Assembly: GCA_003249795.1 (NCBI GenBank) | Contig: QKHZ01000245.1 | Span: forward strand, 1-61,853 | DNA: 61,853 nt | Reading direction: 5' to 3' | Origin: a bacterium | GTDB taxonomy: Bacteria; Planctomycetota; SZUA-567 | Program-made: the position numbers and the translations under genes | Part shown: one piece after another, positions 9,564 to 18,632 of the stretch | Layout: the number at the start of each line of letters is the position of its first letter | Position numbering within the stretch: the first letter of the stretch is position 1 | Notes under the pieces: generated by a model | Told to the model about the DNA's origin: nothing | Database searches by the model: none | The model's input: only the letters and a program-made list of their open reading frames with translations

Positions 9564-11759
9564 ATGAAAGTGCTTATTATGGAAACCAGTGAACTTTCGG
9601 GCTATTGGATCAAGGGCGACAATAATAAGGCGCCTTATTTGAGAAAAACGTTTGAGCTTACATCAGTCCCTAAAAAGGCAATTGTAAATTTATGCGGGCT
9701 GGGCTGGCATGAGCTTTATATTAATGGAAAGAAAGCCGACGACAGAGTGCTCGCACCGGTAGTCACACAATTTGATAAACATGTCTGTTACATTGAATAT
9801 GACGTTGCAGATCTTTTGCAGGCTGGAAAGAATGCGATTACCGTTCTTCTGGGCAACGGTTGGTACAACTGCCAGACGGAGGAAGTGTGGAATTTCGTAA
9901 AAGCACCGTGGCGTGATCATCCGAAAATGCTGTGTGAATTAATCTGTGACGAAAAGAAGATATTGCACAGCGATGAATCCTGGAAAACCCACCCCAGCCC
10001 AATAGCGTTCAATGCTCTGCGTAATGGCGAAACCTATGATGCCCGCGAAGAGGTTTCTGGAATTCTGGAAGTAGATGTTAACGATTCCGACTGGGAAAAT
10101 GTCACACAAACCTGCCCCCCTGGAGGCTTGGTCATCAAAGAACAGCTTGAGCCGTGCAAGGTAATGAAAAAATTTGACGCCATAAGTGAAACTTGGGTAT
10201 CAGGCAATGCCGTCATCTATGACTTCGGCGCCAACATGACCGGATGGTGCGAGGTCGAACTTGAAGGGGAAGCCGGTGCCCACATTAAAATCCAATATAG
10301 CGAAATGGTTCGCGATAATATGGATATTGACCGTGCTTATATCGACAGGTTTGTGAAGTCTGACGAATTTCAAACCGACTGTTATTATCTGAAAGGCGAT
10401 GGGACTGAAATATGGCAACCCCGTTTCACATACCACGGTTTTCGCTATGCCAAAGTTCTGATCTGCTGCGGTAATGTGAAAATCAAAAAAATCAGAGCCT
10501 GCTTCGTGCACAACAGTTTCCCGCAGGCCGGAACATTTGAATGCGCAAATGAAACGATCAATCAGCTGCAAGAAATAACCTGCCAAAGCTATTTATCTAA
10601 TTTTACCGGTATCCCGACAGATTGTCCCCAGCGCGAAAAAAACGGCTGGACGGGCGACGCGCAGCTTGCCTGCGAAACCGGTTTATGGAACTACAATGCA
10701 AAACATGCCTACAAACATTTTGAGCGGATCCTAGCCGACACCCAGCGTCCATCAGGACAACTTCCGGGCATCGCACCCAGTGGCGGCTGGGGCTACAACT
10801 GGGGCAGTGGCCCGGCGTGGGATATCTGCCTGTTTGAGCTCGCTTATCAAGTCTACCGTTTTACCGGTGACACCGATATGATCAAGGAGCATTATGGCGC
10901 ACTGCACAAGTATGTCGATTATTGTACGGGGATGGCGCATGACGGTTTAGTCAAGTTCGGTCTCGGTGACTGGTGTCATTTTGATGACAAACGGAGGGCG
11001 CCAGTAGAGATGACATCATCGGCATATTATTATTATGCGGCGAAATTATTCTCGACGTTTGCGGCGCTACTCGGCAATAACGAAGACCGTGCCAAGTATG
11101 AATCCTTGAGCGGAAAAATTGCCGAACGTATTAACAGCAAGTTTGCCAATCCCGACGGCACATATGCCGACGGACAGTGGACGGCACTGGCATGTGCATT
11201 ATATTTCAGAATCACGCCTGAGGACAAACGGCAGAAGACAGCCGACGTGTTGGCGGAAAAAGTAAAAGCGAATGGATGCAAAGCCGATTTCGGCATCTTG
11301 GGTGCCAAGTATACCCCCCGAGTTCTTGCAGATTACGGGTACGCGGATCTGGCATTCAGATTATTGACGCAACCTGAATTCCCCGGCTGGGCGCATTGGC
11401 TGAACATGGGTGCGACGACATTATGGGAAAACTGGTCGGGAGTCGCGTCTCGCAATCACATCATGTTCGGCGATATCAGCGCGTGGATGTATGAATATTT
11501 GGCGGGCATCAGTCCTGATGACAACCATCCTGGGTTCAAGCATTTTTCGATTCGTCCCCGCCTCATCGAAGGGCTTACGTGGGTCAAGGCAAAACACCGC
11601 TGCGAATTCGGTGAAATTAGCGTTTCATGGCAAACTGCTGACAGGGAATTCAAAATGGATGTCACAATTCCTCCGTCAACATCGGCAACACTAACGCTTC
11701 CGGACGGGACGGCACAAAAACTTGATTCAGGAAACCACAGTGTTACAACACGAATTTGA
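9564..11759 (+). CDS. GH78 family alpha-L-rhamnosidase
   Basis: The 731-residue protein should remove terminal alpha-L-rhamnose by the inverting GH78 mechanism. Residues 1-170 form beta-sandwich domains with the typical 'GLGWHELYINGKKAD' carbohydrate-binding pattern. The (alpha/alpha)6 barrel carries the family hallmark 'DCPQREKNGWTGDAQ', which includes the Asp and Glu of the acid/base region, followed by 'GATTLWENWSG' with the second catalytic Glu region. A C-terminal beta domain completes it. The length is a little below the 850-1000 residues of larger members because the N-terminal modules are fewer. No signal peptide is visible, so it is probably cytoplasmic. No strong ribosome binding site precedes the ATG at 9564, and an alternative Met lies at 9579. 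It closes the glycan cluster and points to rhamnose-containing glycans. Confidence 0.9.
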   Translation: MKVLIMETSELSGYWIKGDNNKAPYLRKTFELTSVPKKAIVNLCGLGWHELYINGKKADDRVLAPVVTQFDKHVCYIEYDVADLLQAGKNAITVLLGNGWYNCQTEEVWNFVKAPWRDHPKMLCELICDEKKILHSDESWKTHPSPIAFNALRNGETYDAREEVSGILEVDVNDSDWENVTQTCPPGGLVIKEQLEPCKVMKKFDAISETWVSGNAVIYDFGANMTGWCEVELEGEAGAHIKIQYSEMVRDNMDIDRAYIDRFVKSDEFQTDCYYLKGDGTEIWQPRFTYHGFRYAKVLICCGNVKIKKIRACFVHNSFPQAGTFECANETINQLQEITCQSYLSNFTGIPTDCPQREKNGWTGDAQLACETGLWNYNAKHAYKHFERILADTQRPSGQLPGIAPSGGWGYNWGSGPAWDICLFELAYQVYRFTGDTDMIKEHYGALHKYVDYCTGMAHDGLVKFGLGDWCHFDDKRRAPVEMTSSAYYYYAAKLFSTFAALLGNNEDRAKYESLSGKIAERINSKFANPDGTYADGQWTALACALYFRITPEDKRQKTADVLAEKVKANGCKADFGILGAKYTPRVLADYGYADLAFRLLTQPEFPGWAHWLNMGATTLWENWSGVASRNHIMFGDISAWMYEYLAGISPDDNHPGFKHFSIRPRLIEGLTWVKAKHRCEFGEISVSWQTADREFKMDVTIPPSTSATLTLPDGTAQKLDSGNHSVTTRI

Positions 11760-12172
11760 ATCGCCTATCTAGCCATATGCAGTGAAAGTGTCACACACGA
11801 ATTCGCTCAGACAAAGTGATCGATACTCTGAATGAACGGATTATGAGTCAAGGAATTTCCGATCATATCCGCAATGATAATGGTTCAGAAAACAGGTTAA
11901 TAATTTCTGGAAGACAGAAGGAATAATAGAGTGCTTGCATCGGGATCAGTAAAACGACAGAAAAACATAGCAAGTGCCACGATTTATCCTTTATATCAAC
12001 ATGGAACGATGCAAGCACGGCACCACTGCGAGTATTTTTTTGAAATAACTCATTTCGTAGCGAGGTGCTTCCATCGCTCCATGTTGATATAGGGCATAGA
12101 CGAATAGCGGCCTTTTCCTAACGTTTTAATCGAATTGTTTCACATTACAAGTCCCTTTAACCGCAGTCAGAT
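11760..12172. other. 413-bp non-coding stretch between convergent genes
   Basis: No coding frame with support is seen. The notable content is a long imperfect inverted repeat at 11992-12091, listed separately. The flanking genes converge, so transcription ends are expected here, but there is no classic GC hairpin with a T-tract. Confidence 0.6.
11992..12091. repeat. 27-bp inverted repeat pair (25/27 identical) around a 46-bp centre
   Basis: The left arm, 11992-12018, begins TATATCAACATGGA and ends AAGCAC. The right arm, 12065-12091, is its reverse complement apart from two mismatches. The centre is AT-rich. Together they would form a roughly 100-nt cruciform or RNA hairpin between convergent genes. 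It could be a small non-autonomous element (MITE-like), a bidirectional transcription barrier or an RNA structure. No target duplication is obvious at its ends. Confidence 0.7.
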
Positions 12173-14161
12173 TCAGTTCTGCAATCCCATCGCACTGCGG
12201 ACAAGTGCTATAAATTCCTTCCGATATCCGTGCGAATCGTCTCCTTCTGATAGGCGCGCGAGCGACAGTACCTCTTCAAGCGTCAGCGACCCTTTGTGTG
12301 GGCTCTGGCGCAAGACCATCCCGAAACCAGAAACCGAAGCAGCCCATGCAAAATCATTCCCCACATCATGAACAGTTGCTTTCACATCATCGCGCTTGTA
12401 TGGACAGGTCACCAGATTACTAGTTTCTTTTTCAGGAAGTTTGTACCGCAGCTTCACCGTCAGCAATTCCTCCGCATTTCGTCCATTTTCCGTTACCGTT
12501 GTCGCCGCAGGTTTCTGATACTTCAGTTCATCCACACCTCCTACGCCGTCAACAGAAAGCCCAACCGGAATCACTTCATACAAGGCCGTAACCGTATGTC
12601 CGGCGCCGATATCACCGGCGTCTACTTTGTCATTATTGAAATCTTCCTTACGGAGTTTACGGTTTTCATATCCAATCAGCCGGTAACCTGCAACGGCTGC
12701 CGGATTAAACTCGACCTGGATTTTGACATCTTTGGCAATCGTGATCAGGGTTCCGCTCATCTGCTCGACCAACACCTTTTTCGCTTCATTGATAGTATCG
12801 ATGTATGCATAATTACCGTTGCCCTTTCCTGAAAGTTGCTCAAGTGTTGAGTCCTTGTAGTTGCCCATCCCGAAACCGAGAACGCTCAGGTAAATACCTG
12901 TTTTGGCCTTATGCTCGATGATCCGTTCCAGGTCGCCACGGTTTGTGACGCCAACATTGAAATCGCCATCAGTACAGAGGATAACTCGATTGACGCCCTT
13001 CTCTATGAAGTTCCCGGCCGCAGTTGCATATGCCAGATTGATCCCAGCCCCGCCATTAGTGGAACCGCCAGCTTCAAGCCGGTCAAGAGATTCAAGTATT
13101 TTATGCTTATCGCTACCCGCTGTTGATGGAAGCACGATTCCGGATGCGCCCGCATACACGACAATGGCAACTCGGTCATTTCCATTCAATTGGTTGACCA
13201 AAAGCTTCAGCCCTTGTTTTACATAAGGCAGTTTATTGCTATCGGACATGCTGCCGGAAACATCAAGCAGAAAGACAAGATTCATCGCGGGACGCTCTTT
13301 CGGGTGAACCGTCTGCCCTTTCAGTGCAATCCGGACGAGCATATGTTCCGGCCTCCACGGAGCTGCCGCGGCATCGACATGGACTGCAAAAGGATGGTTA
13401 TCCGTCGGCGGCGCATAATCATAGTTGAAATAATTAATCATCTCTTCGATGCGAACCGCATCCTTCGGCGGCATCTGACCACTTTGCAGATACCGGCGCA
13501 TATTGGCATAGCTTGCCGTATCGACATCGATCGAGAAAGTCGAAAGCGGTTCATCGGTAACCCGATAAAACGGATTGTCTGTAATTGTCTGATAATCCTC
13601 AAGGCTCGGCCCCCATTGCTTCGCCTCTTTCGGCGGGTTTTCCTGCGGACAGATTTCTGAGGGCTCTATGCATGAGCGATTGTCGCATTTGCTGGCTGGA
13701 CACGGCGAGGATTCTATTCGACAACATTCGATGCCACCTGCATCAGCAACCGCTTTTTTTCTGTTACGAGGTAAAATTCGAAATCCCAGCTTGCTCTCAC
13801 TTGAAACGCTCCCTGTAGATTGAGACCGTACGCCAAGAACAGCCTGAAAGTCTTTTGACTTAAACTTTCCACTTTTGGACTGAGGCAATTCTTCACCGGC
13901 AATATCGATATCGACGCAAAGTTGAGGGCAGTCTTCTGTAACATCTGTTTTGGATTTGGGCTTCTCCAATACTAAATCTTGAATTATTGGTTCATCTTCG
14001 CACACATCACTTATTGGCCCCGTAATCACGATTTTCTTTGATGCACTTGCATGTTCCACGTTTTGGCAGCCTGTAACCGAATAAAGAAATCCGGCGACAG
14101 CAAGTACACCCAGAACCGCGAATCCACCACCGATAACACGTTTCGATTTCTTGATCATCAT
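12173..14161 (-). CDS. von Willebrand factor type A domain protein with DUF3520 (YfbK-like)
   Basis: This 662-residue secreted or membrane-anchored protein starts with a Lys/Arg-rich N-terminus and a hydrophobic helix ending in a lipobox-like 'LYSVTGC' near residue 32. A long poorly conserved Cys/Glu/Lys linker follows. The vWF_A N-terminal domain (about 200-290) has 'NPFYRVTDEPLSTFSIDVD'. The VWA domain (about 295-470) has an intact metal site, 'FLLDVSGSMSDSNK' and 'ILCTDGDFNVGV'. A C-terminal DUF3520 domain (about 475-655) completes the YfbK architecture. Members are thought to bind protein or peptidoglycan partners at the envelope; the role here is unknown. AGGAG stands before the ATG ATG pair. 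It has no operon partner on this strand. Confidence 0.85.
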   Translation of the reverse strand: MMIKKSKRVIGGGFAVLGVLAVAGFLYSVTGCQNVEHASASKKIVITGPISDVCEDEPIIQDLVLEKPKSKTDVTEDCPQLCVDIDIAGEELPQSKSGKFKSKDFQAVLGVRSQSTGSVSSESKLGFRILPRNRKKAVADAGGIECCRIESSPCPASKCDNRSCIEPSEICPQENPPKEAKQWGPSLEDYQTITDNPFYRVTDEPLSTFSIDVDTASYANMRRYLQSGQMPPKDAVRIEEMINYFNYDYAPPTDNHPFAVHVDAAAAPWRPEHMLVRIALKGQTVHPKERPAMNLVFLLDVSGSMSDSNKLPYVKQGLKLLVNQLNGNDRVAIVVYAGASGIVLPSTAGSDKHKILESLDRLEAGGSTNGGAGINLAYATAAGNFIEKGVNRVILCTDGDFNVGVTNRGDLERIIEHKAKTGIYLSVLGFGMGNYKDSTLEQLSGKGNGNYAYIDTINEAKKVLVEQMSGTLITIAKDVKIQVEFNPAAVAGYRLIGYENRKLRKEDFNNDKVDAGDIGAGHTVTALYEVIPVGLSVDGVGGVDELKYQKPAATTVTENGRNAEELLTVKLRYKLPEKETSNLVTCPYKRDDVKATVHDVGNDFAWAASVSGFGMVLRQSPHKGSLTLEEVLSLARLSEGDDSHGYRKEFIALVRSAMGLQN

Positions 14162-14598
14162 GGTTTTCTCCTGACCTGATCACTTCATACAGAGACAGCG
14201 CCACCCTTCGTGGGACAGAATGCATCCACGTTGATCGGGTGTGCGTAAATCGCACAAGTTCTATGCTGTCTCGGATACCGCGAAAATCACTTCAATTGTT
14301 TGCGCGTTGGAACTCTAACCTTGATACGTGTGTAAACGTCAGGTGGGTTTAATTTGTTCATTTTTATTTTCAGAAAATATTTGCCGATACCGTCGTCGCA
14401 ATGCGTTGAACACTGTATCAGCTGGCTGAAGGAATTACCTCATAGATCAACCCGGCTTGAAAAGCGTTTTCGCAGTGCTTTCGTCTGCAAAGGAACGCAA
14501 TGACTTTTGTACTCAGCAAGTGAGATCAATAAAAACCGGCAGACTGCGTTGATCTGCAATCTGCCGGCGTATCACATAACCCGATTTGTTCGGCGGGA
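14162..14598. other. 437-bp intergenic stretch upstream of the VWA gene
   Basis: It should hold the promoter of the VWA gene and carries the terminator of the next gene upstream (14531-14567). I see no ORF with a ribosome binding site and no riboswitch-like structure. Confidence 0.5.
14531..14567 (-). terminator. intrinsic terminator of the phytase-like esterase gene
   Basis: On the minus strand a 12-bp stem (11 of 12 paired; CCGGCAGATTGC against its complement) with an 8-nt loop is followed directly by TTTTTATT. It lies 32 bp past the stop codon at 14599. Confidence 0.85.
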
Positions 14599-16011
14599 TT
14601 ATTTCTTCAACAGCGGCTCGTCAAATCGAACAACCCAGAAGCTGGCCTCTTCCGTATTCGGCAGGATTTGAACCTCGGCTGAAACCGTCTTGCCCTCATA
14701 CATCATGGTTCCATCCGCCTTCAAGACATAGTCACCTGCATCCTTGACTGGTTTACCGTCTTTATCCATAACAGGATTCGCCACCTTCGAGCTTAAGCCG
14801 AAGTCATTGTCCGCACTGATGGCGATGGTCTTTCCATCCGGCAGTACAGCGATGCCCTCAGCCTTTTCCGGCATCCAACCCATTTCGCGCAGATCCAGCA
14901 ACTGATCTTTCTGGATCAGATCAATACCGAACGACTCTAATTCCTCACGCGTTGCGACTTCCTCCAGTTCGTTTCCGTCGGCACTCTTCATCTTGCTGAT
15001 ATCGGTTGCCTTGCTGATATCGATGCGGTAAACCAGATTGCGCATCTTGCCGTCTTTGCCCTTGCCCTGCTCGACAACGAGGAACTGGGTATCAGACAGC
15101 GCACACATATCGCCAGTCTTGGCGTCTTTACTGCGTTTATACGCGTCGACATCGTGCGGATAGGCAAACATACGGGTCTTGCCGGTTTCCGGATCAAGCT
15201 CGACCAGACGGATGAACTGGGCATTGCTTTTCTTCACGCTCATCGGGCCGGTGTCACAGATACTCTGCACCATCGCATAAACTTTGTTGGACGGTGAAAC
15301 GGCAAGACCTTCAAAGCCGCGGTTGGGCTGACGGGTCGAAAGTACGGCGGGCAGATCTGTCCCCGGCATGTAACGCTTGAGAATCCGGCCGTTTTTTGCG
15401 TCGACATTGGCGATGAACGGACCATATTCATCACAGATCCAGAGCGATCCGTTCTTGCGATCAATATCGATGCCTTCGGGATCCATGCCGTTTTCATCAT
15501 AGAACAGGATGCTCATGTTGTCATCAAGCGCGACTTCACCGGTTGAACCGACATAGCCCTGCGGAAGCGGACGCCCTGAGATTGGGCCATCTTCGGTATT
15601 CAGGACAATCGTGCTCTGCACAACCGCCTTGCCGTCTTTATAGCAGAGGACTCCGTAGCGAGGGTTGAATTCCGGCGACGGGAAGATTTTCGCTGGCTGT
15701 GATTTGCCGTCTCCGGCAGCCAGATATTCCGGGCCATCAGCGTTAGGACCACGGTCTCCGATCATATAGAACAACTGGCCGCCACCTTTTGCGGGTCCGA
15801 GATAACACATGCCGCTGCCAATTCCGACTGGGAATCCGTTCGGAAAATCAGCCTTGTACTTTCCTTCGTACGCCACATTTTCCGACGCAGGGACTTCAAT
15901 TGCCGTTTTTCCCGGCGCAGTCTGCTCAGCCATTTCATCAAGGGTGGCACACCCGCCCATACAGGTAACCGCAACCAGACATTTCAATACGCTGCCAAGA
16001 TGCCGCATCAT
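14599..16011 (-). CDS. esterase-like activity of phytase family lipoprotein
   Basis: The protein (470 residues from this start) is a predicted lipoprotein. A short basic N-terminus and hydrophobic segment end in the lipobox 'AVTCMGGC' near residue 20. The body is a beta-propeller-like domain of the 'esterase-like activity of phytase' family (PF13449 type), with 'GMDPEGIDIDRKNGSLWIC' and 'DEYGPF' motifs and repeated 'LAVSPSNKVYAMVQS'-type blades. Family members hydrolyse phosphate or carboxylic esters outside the cytoplasm; the substrate here is unknown. I place the start at 16011 because AAAGGAAG lies at good spacing there. The longer frame from 16059 lacks such a site and would put extra residues before the signal. 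Transcription ends at the hairpin near 14550. Confidence 0.8.
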   Translation of the reverse strand: MMRHLGSVLKCLVAVTCMGGCATLDEMAEQTAPGKTAIEVPASENVAYEGKYKADFPNGFPVGIGSGMCYLGPAKGGGQLFYMIGDRGPNADGPEYLAAGDGKSQPAKIFPSPEFNPRYGVLCYKDGKAVVQSTIVLNTEDGPISGRPLPQGYVGSTGEVALDDNMSILFYDENGMDPEGIDIDRKNGSLWICDEYGPFIANVDAKNGRILKRYMPGTDLPAVLSTRQPNRGFEGLAVSPSNKVYAMVQSICDTGPMSVKKSNAQFIRLVELDPETGKTRMFAYPHDVDAYKRSKDAKTGDMCALSDTQFLVVEQGKGKDGKMRNLVYRIDISKATDISKMKSADGNELEEVATREELESFGIDLIQKDQLLDLREMGWMPEKAEGIAVLPDGKTIAISADNDFGLSSKVANPVMDKDGKPVKDAGDYVLKADGTMMYEGKTVSAEVQILPNTEEASFWVVRFDEPLLKK

Positions 16012-16274
16012 TCTTCCTTTCGCAATCGATCCAATCCGATAAACCAACGACCACATCAACCTTAATCGGATCTTAATTTACGAAATGCATATTAGAATGA
16101 CGATACCGCTTTGTTAAAATTCAATAAGACTACACATCTGCAGAAAATCGACTTGCTAAAATAGTTAGCGCGGGATTCAATACAGTACACATCGTCTCTA
16201 TCCTGCAAGTGTAATATTAGGACATACCGTGTGAGACTAACAAAATACCTTGTAAATTCAATTTGCTCTGACAC

Positions 16275-16817
16275 TCAAGATACCCGAGCCACATCAACCC
16301 CCTGAGCCTGCAAAGCACTTTCCAGATCAACAAGCGAAATCTTCGTCGCAACACCAATCATCTCAGGCGGTTCCTGTTCAAGGTCTGTTATGGAATAAAT
16401 CAGCAGAACACGAACCGACTTGCCCTTCAGTTCGCGCTCAGCCAACTCAACCCGCTCAATGCACTCAAACTCCCAACGCTGCCAGTTTTGCCCCTCCTGT
16501 CTGGCAATTACAGTTTTCGTAACCAAGATCTCACGGGGAAATGCCCAGATGAGGAACTCAATCAAATAGGAAAGAACAAAACCTCCCAGAAGAGCAATCA
16601 TCACCATTTTGGCCCAATAAACCTCAAGCCCTTTCTGATATGACTTAACAAATGACATTGCAACGATAAGGAGAGAGTAAGACACAATCTCAAACAACTT
16701 TTTATAGAACCGGCCACGCACCCCGGCAACCTCAGACTCCATGCGCGCCAAAGCCGTGCGAATCCCCCGGGGCTCATACCATCGAAGCAGAACGTCAGAC
16801 GATTTAAATAATCCCAT
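16275..16817 (-). CDS. small membrane protein of unknown function
   Basis: The 180-residue protein is not recognised. It has two strongly hydrophobic helices (about residues 45-62 and 73-98) separated by a short basic loop, then a soluble C-terminal half of mixed charge that could be a small PH-like or beta domain. The GTG at 16826 and the ATG at 16817 are both possible starts after AAGGGA; I chose the ATG. It stands alone between a lipoprotein gene and tpiA, which is on the other strand. Confidence 0.6.
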   Translation of the reverse strand: MGLFKSSDVLLRWYEPRGIRTALARMESEVAGVRGRFYKKLFEIVSYSLLIVAMSFVKSYQKGLEVYWAKMVMIALLGGFVLSYLIEFLIWAFPREILVTKTVIARQEGQNWQRWEFECIERVELAERELKGKSVRVLLIYSITDLEQEPPEMIGVATKISLVDLESALQAQGVDVARVS

Positions 16818-16968
16818 TATCTTCACTTTCCCTTGGAAATAACGAATCTACAGACAGGACTGCAGCAATATTTTCACTTATCCTTATTAATAGCGCAAGC
16901 CCTTTACATGACACAGTATCAACAAACCCATCTTTTTAGAAAATCCCGCCTATTTTATCGTTTTTGCT

Positions 16969-16996
16969 GGACAGTTTTTCAATCACTCTTATGATT
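16969..16996 (+). promoter_or_regulatory. putative sigma-70 promoter of tpiA
   Basis: TGGACA (16969-16974) and TATGAT (16991-16996) are spaced by 16 bp, each one base off consensus, about 90 bp upstream of the tpiA start. This is the best promoter match in the divergent intergenic region. Confidence 0.5.
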
Positions 16997-17087
16997 GTCT
17001 GCGGCGTTGCCGTACCCGCTGCCTTCACGGCACAGGGCAAAGGTAACCTTAGACAAGTTTCGGCCCCCGTATGACAAGGAGATGAAC

Positions 17088-17843
17088 ATGCGGACACCTT
17101 ATATCTGTGGTAACTGGAAGATGAACAAGACGATCGCTGAAGGCGTTACCTTCATCGAAACCGCCAAGGCTGCTCTTGCCGGAATCAGCGACGTCGAAAT
17201 CGGCATCGGCGCAACCTTCACCGCGCTGAAATCACTGGCTGACGCAGCCAACGGCACGAACATCAAGATCGGCGGTCAGGACTGCTACTGGGAAGAGTCC
17301 GGTGCTTTCACCGGTGAAATTGCTCCCAGCATGCTCAAGGACGCAGGCTGCAGCTTCGTCATCATCGGCCACTCCGAACGCCGCCAGTTCTTCGGTGAAA
17401 CCAACGAAACCGTCAACAAAAAGACCAAGGCAGCCCTTGCTCAGGGCCTGCAGGTCATCGTCTGCGTCGGCGAAATGCTGGAAGAACGTGAAAACGGCAC
17501 AACCAACAAGGTTGTTGAAGACCACGTCAAGAACGGTCTGGTCAGCCTCACCGCAGAAGACATGAAGAGCATCGTCATCGCATACGAACCGGTCTGGGCT
17601 ATCGGCACCGGCAAGACCGCAACACCTGCGCAGGCACAGGAAGTCCACGCCTTCATCCGCAAAACGCTGACAGACATGTTCGGCGCAGCAGTCGCTGACG
17701 GCGTCCGCATCCAGTACGGCGGCTCGGTCAAACCTGACAATGTCAAAGAACTGATGAGCCAGCCGGACGTTGACGGCGCACTCGTCGGTGGCGCAGCGCT
17801 CAAACCAGATTCGTTTGAAGCTCTGGTTAAATTCAAATCCTGA
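17088..17843 (+). CDS. tpiA: triosephosphate isomerase
   Basis: It interconverts dihydroxyacetone phosphate and glyceraldehyde 3-phosphate in glycolysis. The protein (251 residues, the usual length) shows 'GNWKMNKT' with the catalytic Asn and Lys, 'IIGHSERR' with the catalytic His, '[14 protein letters not shown]' with the catalytic Glu and flexible loop 6, and the phosphate-binding 'YGGSVKPDN'. AAGGAG ends at 17081, so the ATG at 17088 has normal spacing. The longer frame upstream is not supported. A strong hairpin follows at 17869-17899. Confidence 0.98.
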   Translation: MRTPYICGNWKMNKTIAEGVTFIETAKAALAGISDVEIGIGATFTALKSLADAANGTNIKIGGQDCYWEESGAFTGEIAPSMLKDAGCSFVIIGHSERRQFFGETNETVNKKTKAALAQGLQVIVCVGEMLEERENGTTNKVVEDHVKNGLVSLTAEDMKSIVIAYEPVWAIGTGKTATPAQAQEVHAFIRKTLTDMFGAAVADGVRIQYGGSVKPDNVKELMSQPDVDGALVGGAALKPDSFEALVKFKS

Positions 17844-17868
17844 ATAATGTTATGAAATAAATTCCAGT

Positions 17869-17899
17869 CAGGACGCTTCGGCCAGCCCGAAGCGTCCTG
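17869..17899 (+). terminator. hairpin after tpiA
   Basis: A perfect 13-bp stem (CAGGACGCTTCGG with its complement) closes on a 5-nt loop 25 bp after the tpiA stop, followed by the weak tail TTCTTGG. It is either an intrinsic terminator or an mRNA-stabilising end. Confidence 0.7.
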
Positions 17900-17915
17900 T
17901 TCTTGGAAATAATGC

Positions 17916-17944
17916 TTGCAGGAATCGGTGAGAACCGTTATCCT
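17916..17944 (+). promoter_or_regulatory. putative secG promoter
   Basis: TTGCAG and TATCCT are separated by 17 bp, downstream of the tpiA hairpin and upstream of secG. The match is moderate. If it is used, the 5' leader would contain the hairpin at 17959-17977. Confidence 0.35.
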
Positions 17945-17958
17945 GTGGTGTATGAAGC

Positions 17959-17988
17959 CGCCGTTTTATGAACGGCGTTTTCTTCTTT
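17959..17988 (+). terminator. terminator-like hairpin in the secG leader
   Basis: A 7-bp stem, CGCCGTT with AACGGCG, has a 5-nt loop and a T-rich tail (TTTTCTTCTTT). It lies between the tpiA hairpin and the preferred secG start at 18044. It could be a second terminator for tpiA or an attenuator for secG. Confidence 0.55.
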
Positions 17989-18043
17989 ATTAAAAATGTA
18001 TGACATTTACTTCATTGGTCTTAGAACAATAAGGAACTACGCC

Positions 18044-18520
18044 GTGGGCATTTTTCTTGGTCTCATCTTTTTTGTCGTCGCGTTTCTGGTCATCGGTATG
18101 ATCCTTCTGCAGGAAGGAAAAGGCGGCGGTATTGCTGCTATGGGCGGCGCTGCCATGGACAATATGGTTGGCGGTCGCAACCCCCTGCGTAAAATGACAG
18201 CATATTTTCTGGTCGCCTTCGTCGTGCTGGTACTGGTAATCAACTACAGCATCAAGCAGCGCGGCAAACAGAGCGCAGCCCCCAAAGGCTTGCAGGAAAT
18301 GACAAAAGAAGCCGAACCGGTTGCAGCTGCCGGAGAGTCAACACCGGAACTGGTTGTCGAAGAACCAAAGACAGAAAACGTCGCTGAAGCGGCTGATAAA
18401 GCAGGCGAAGCGGTTGCAACCGCCGAAAAAACGGCTGAAACCGTCAACGAAAAGGCTGCAGACACTGAAGCAGCAGGAACTGAAAAAAACGCTTCCAAGA
18501 AAGATACAGCCAAACAGTAA
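18044..18520 (+). CDS. secG: preprotein translocase subunit SecG
   Basis: This is the small accessory subunit of the SecYEG channel in the inner membrane. Helix one leads directly into the family motif 'LLQEGKGGG', followed by the 'GGAAMD' loop and a second helix ('FLVAFVVLVLVINYS'). I chose the GTG at 18044: AAGGA sits eight bases upstream, and the distance from this start to the QEGKGG motif equals that in other SecG proteins. A longer ATG frame from 17996 has no ribosome binding site. After the second helix comes a long Ala/Glu/Lys-rich tail of about 85 residues, probably helical and cytoplasmic or disordered, which makes the protein longer than the usual 75-110 residues. Confidence 0.9.
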   Translation: MGIFLGLIFFVVAFLVIGMILLQEGKGGGIAAMGGAAMDNMVGGRNPLRKMTAYFLVAFVVLVLVINYSIKQRGKQSAAPKGLQEMTKEAEPVAAAGESTPELVVEEPKTENVAEAADKAGEAVATAEKTAETVNEKAADTEAAGTEKNASKKDTAKQ

Positions 18521-18632
18521 CAGCAACGGTTTATCTTATTGCATAAACCTCTGCGATTGTGTAAGGATAATGAGTAGCGGTAGCGCCATCCCGCGGTCAA
18601 GAATCGCAAACGAAATTTAGATGCGAGGGTGT

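Noticed and set aside
17232-17836. Long minus-strand frames opposite tpiA
   Set aside because: They are antisense shadows of a highly conserved gene and show no family motif or ribosome binding site.
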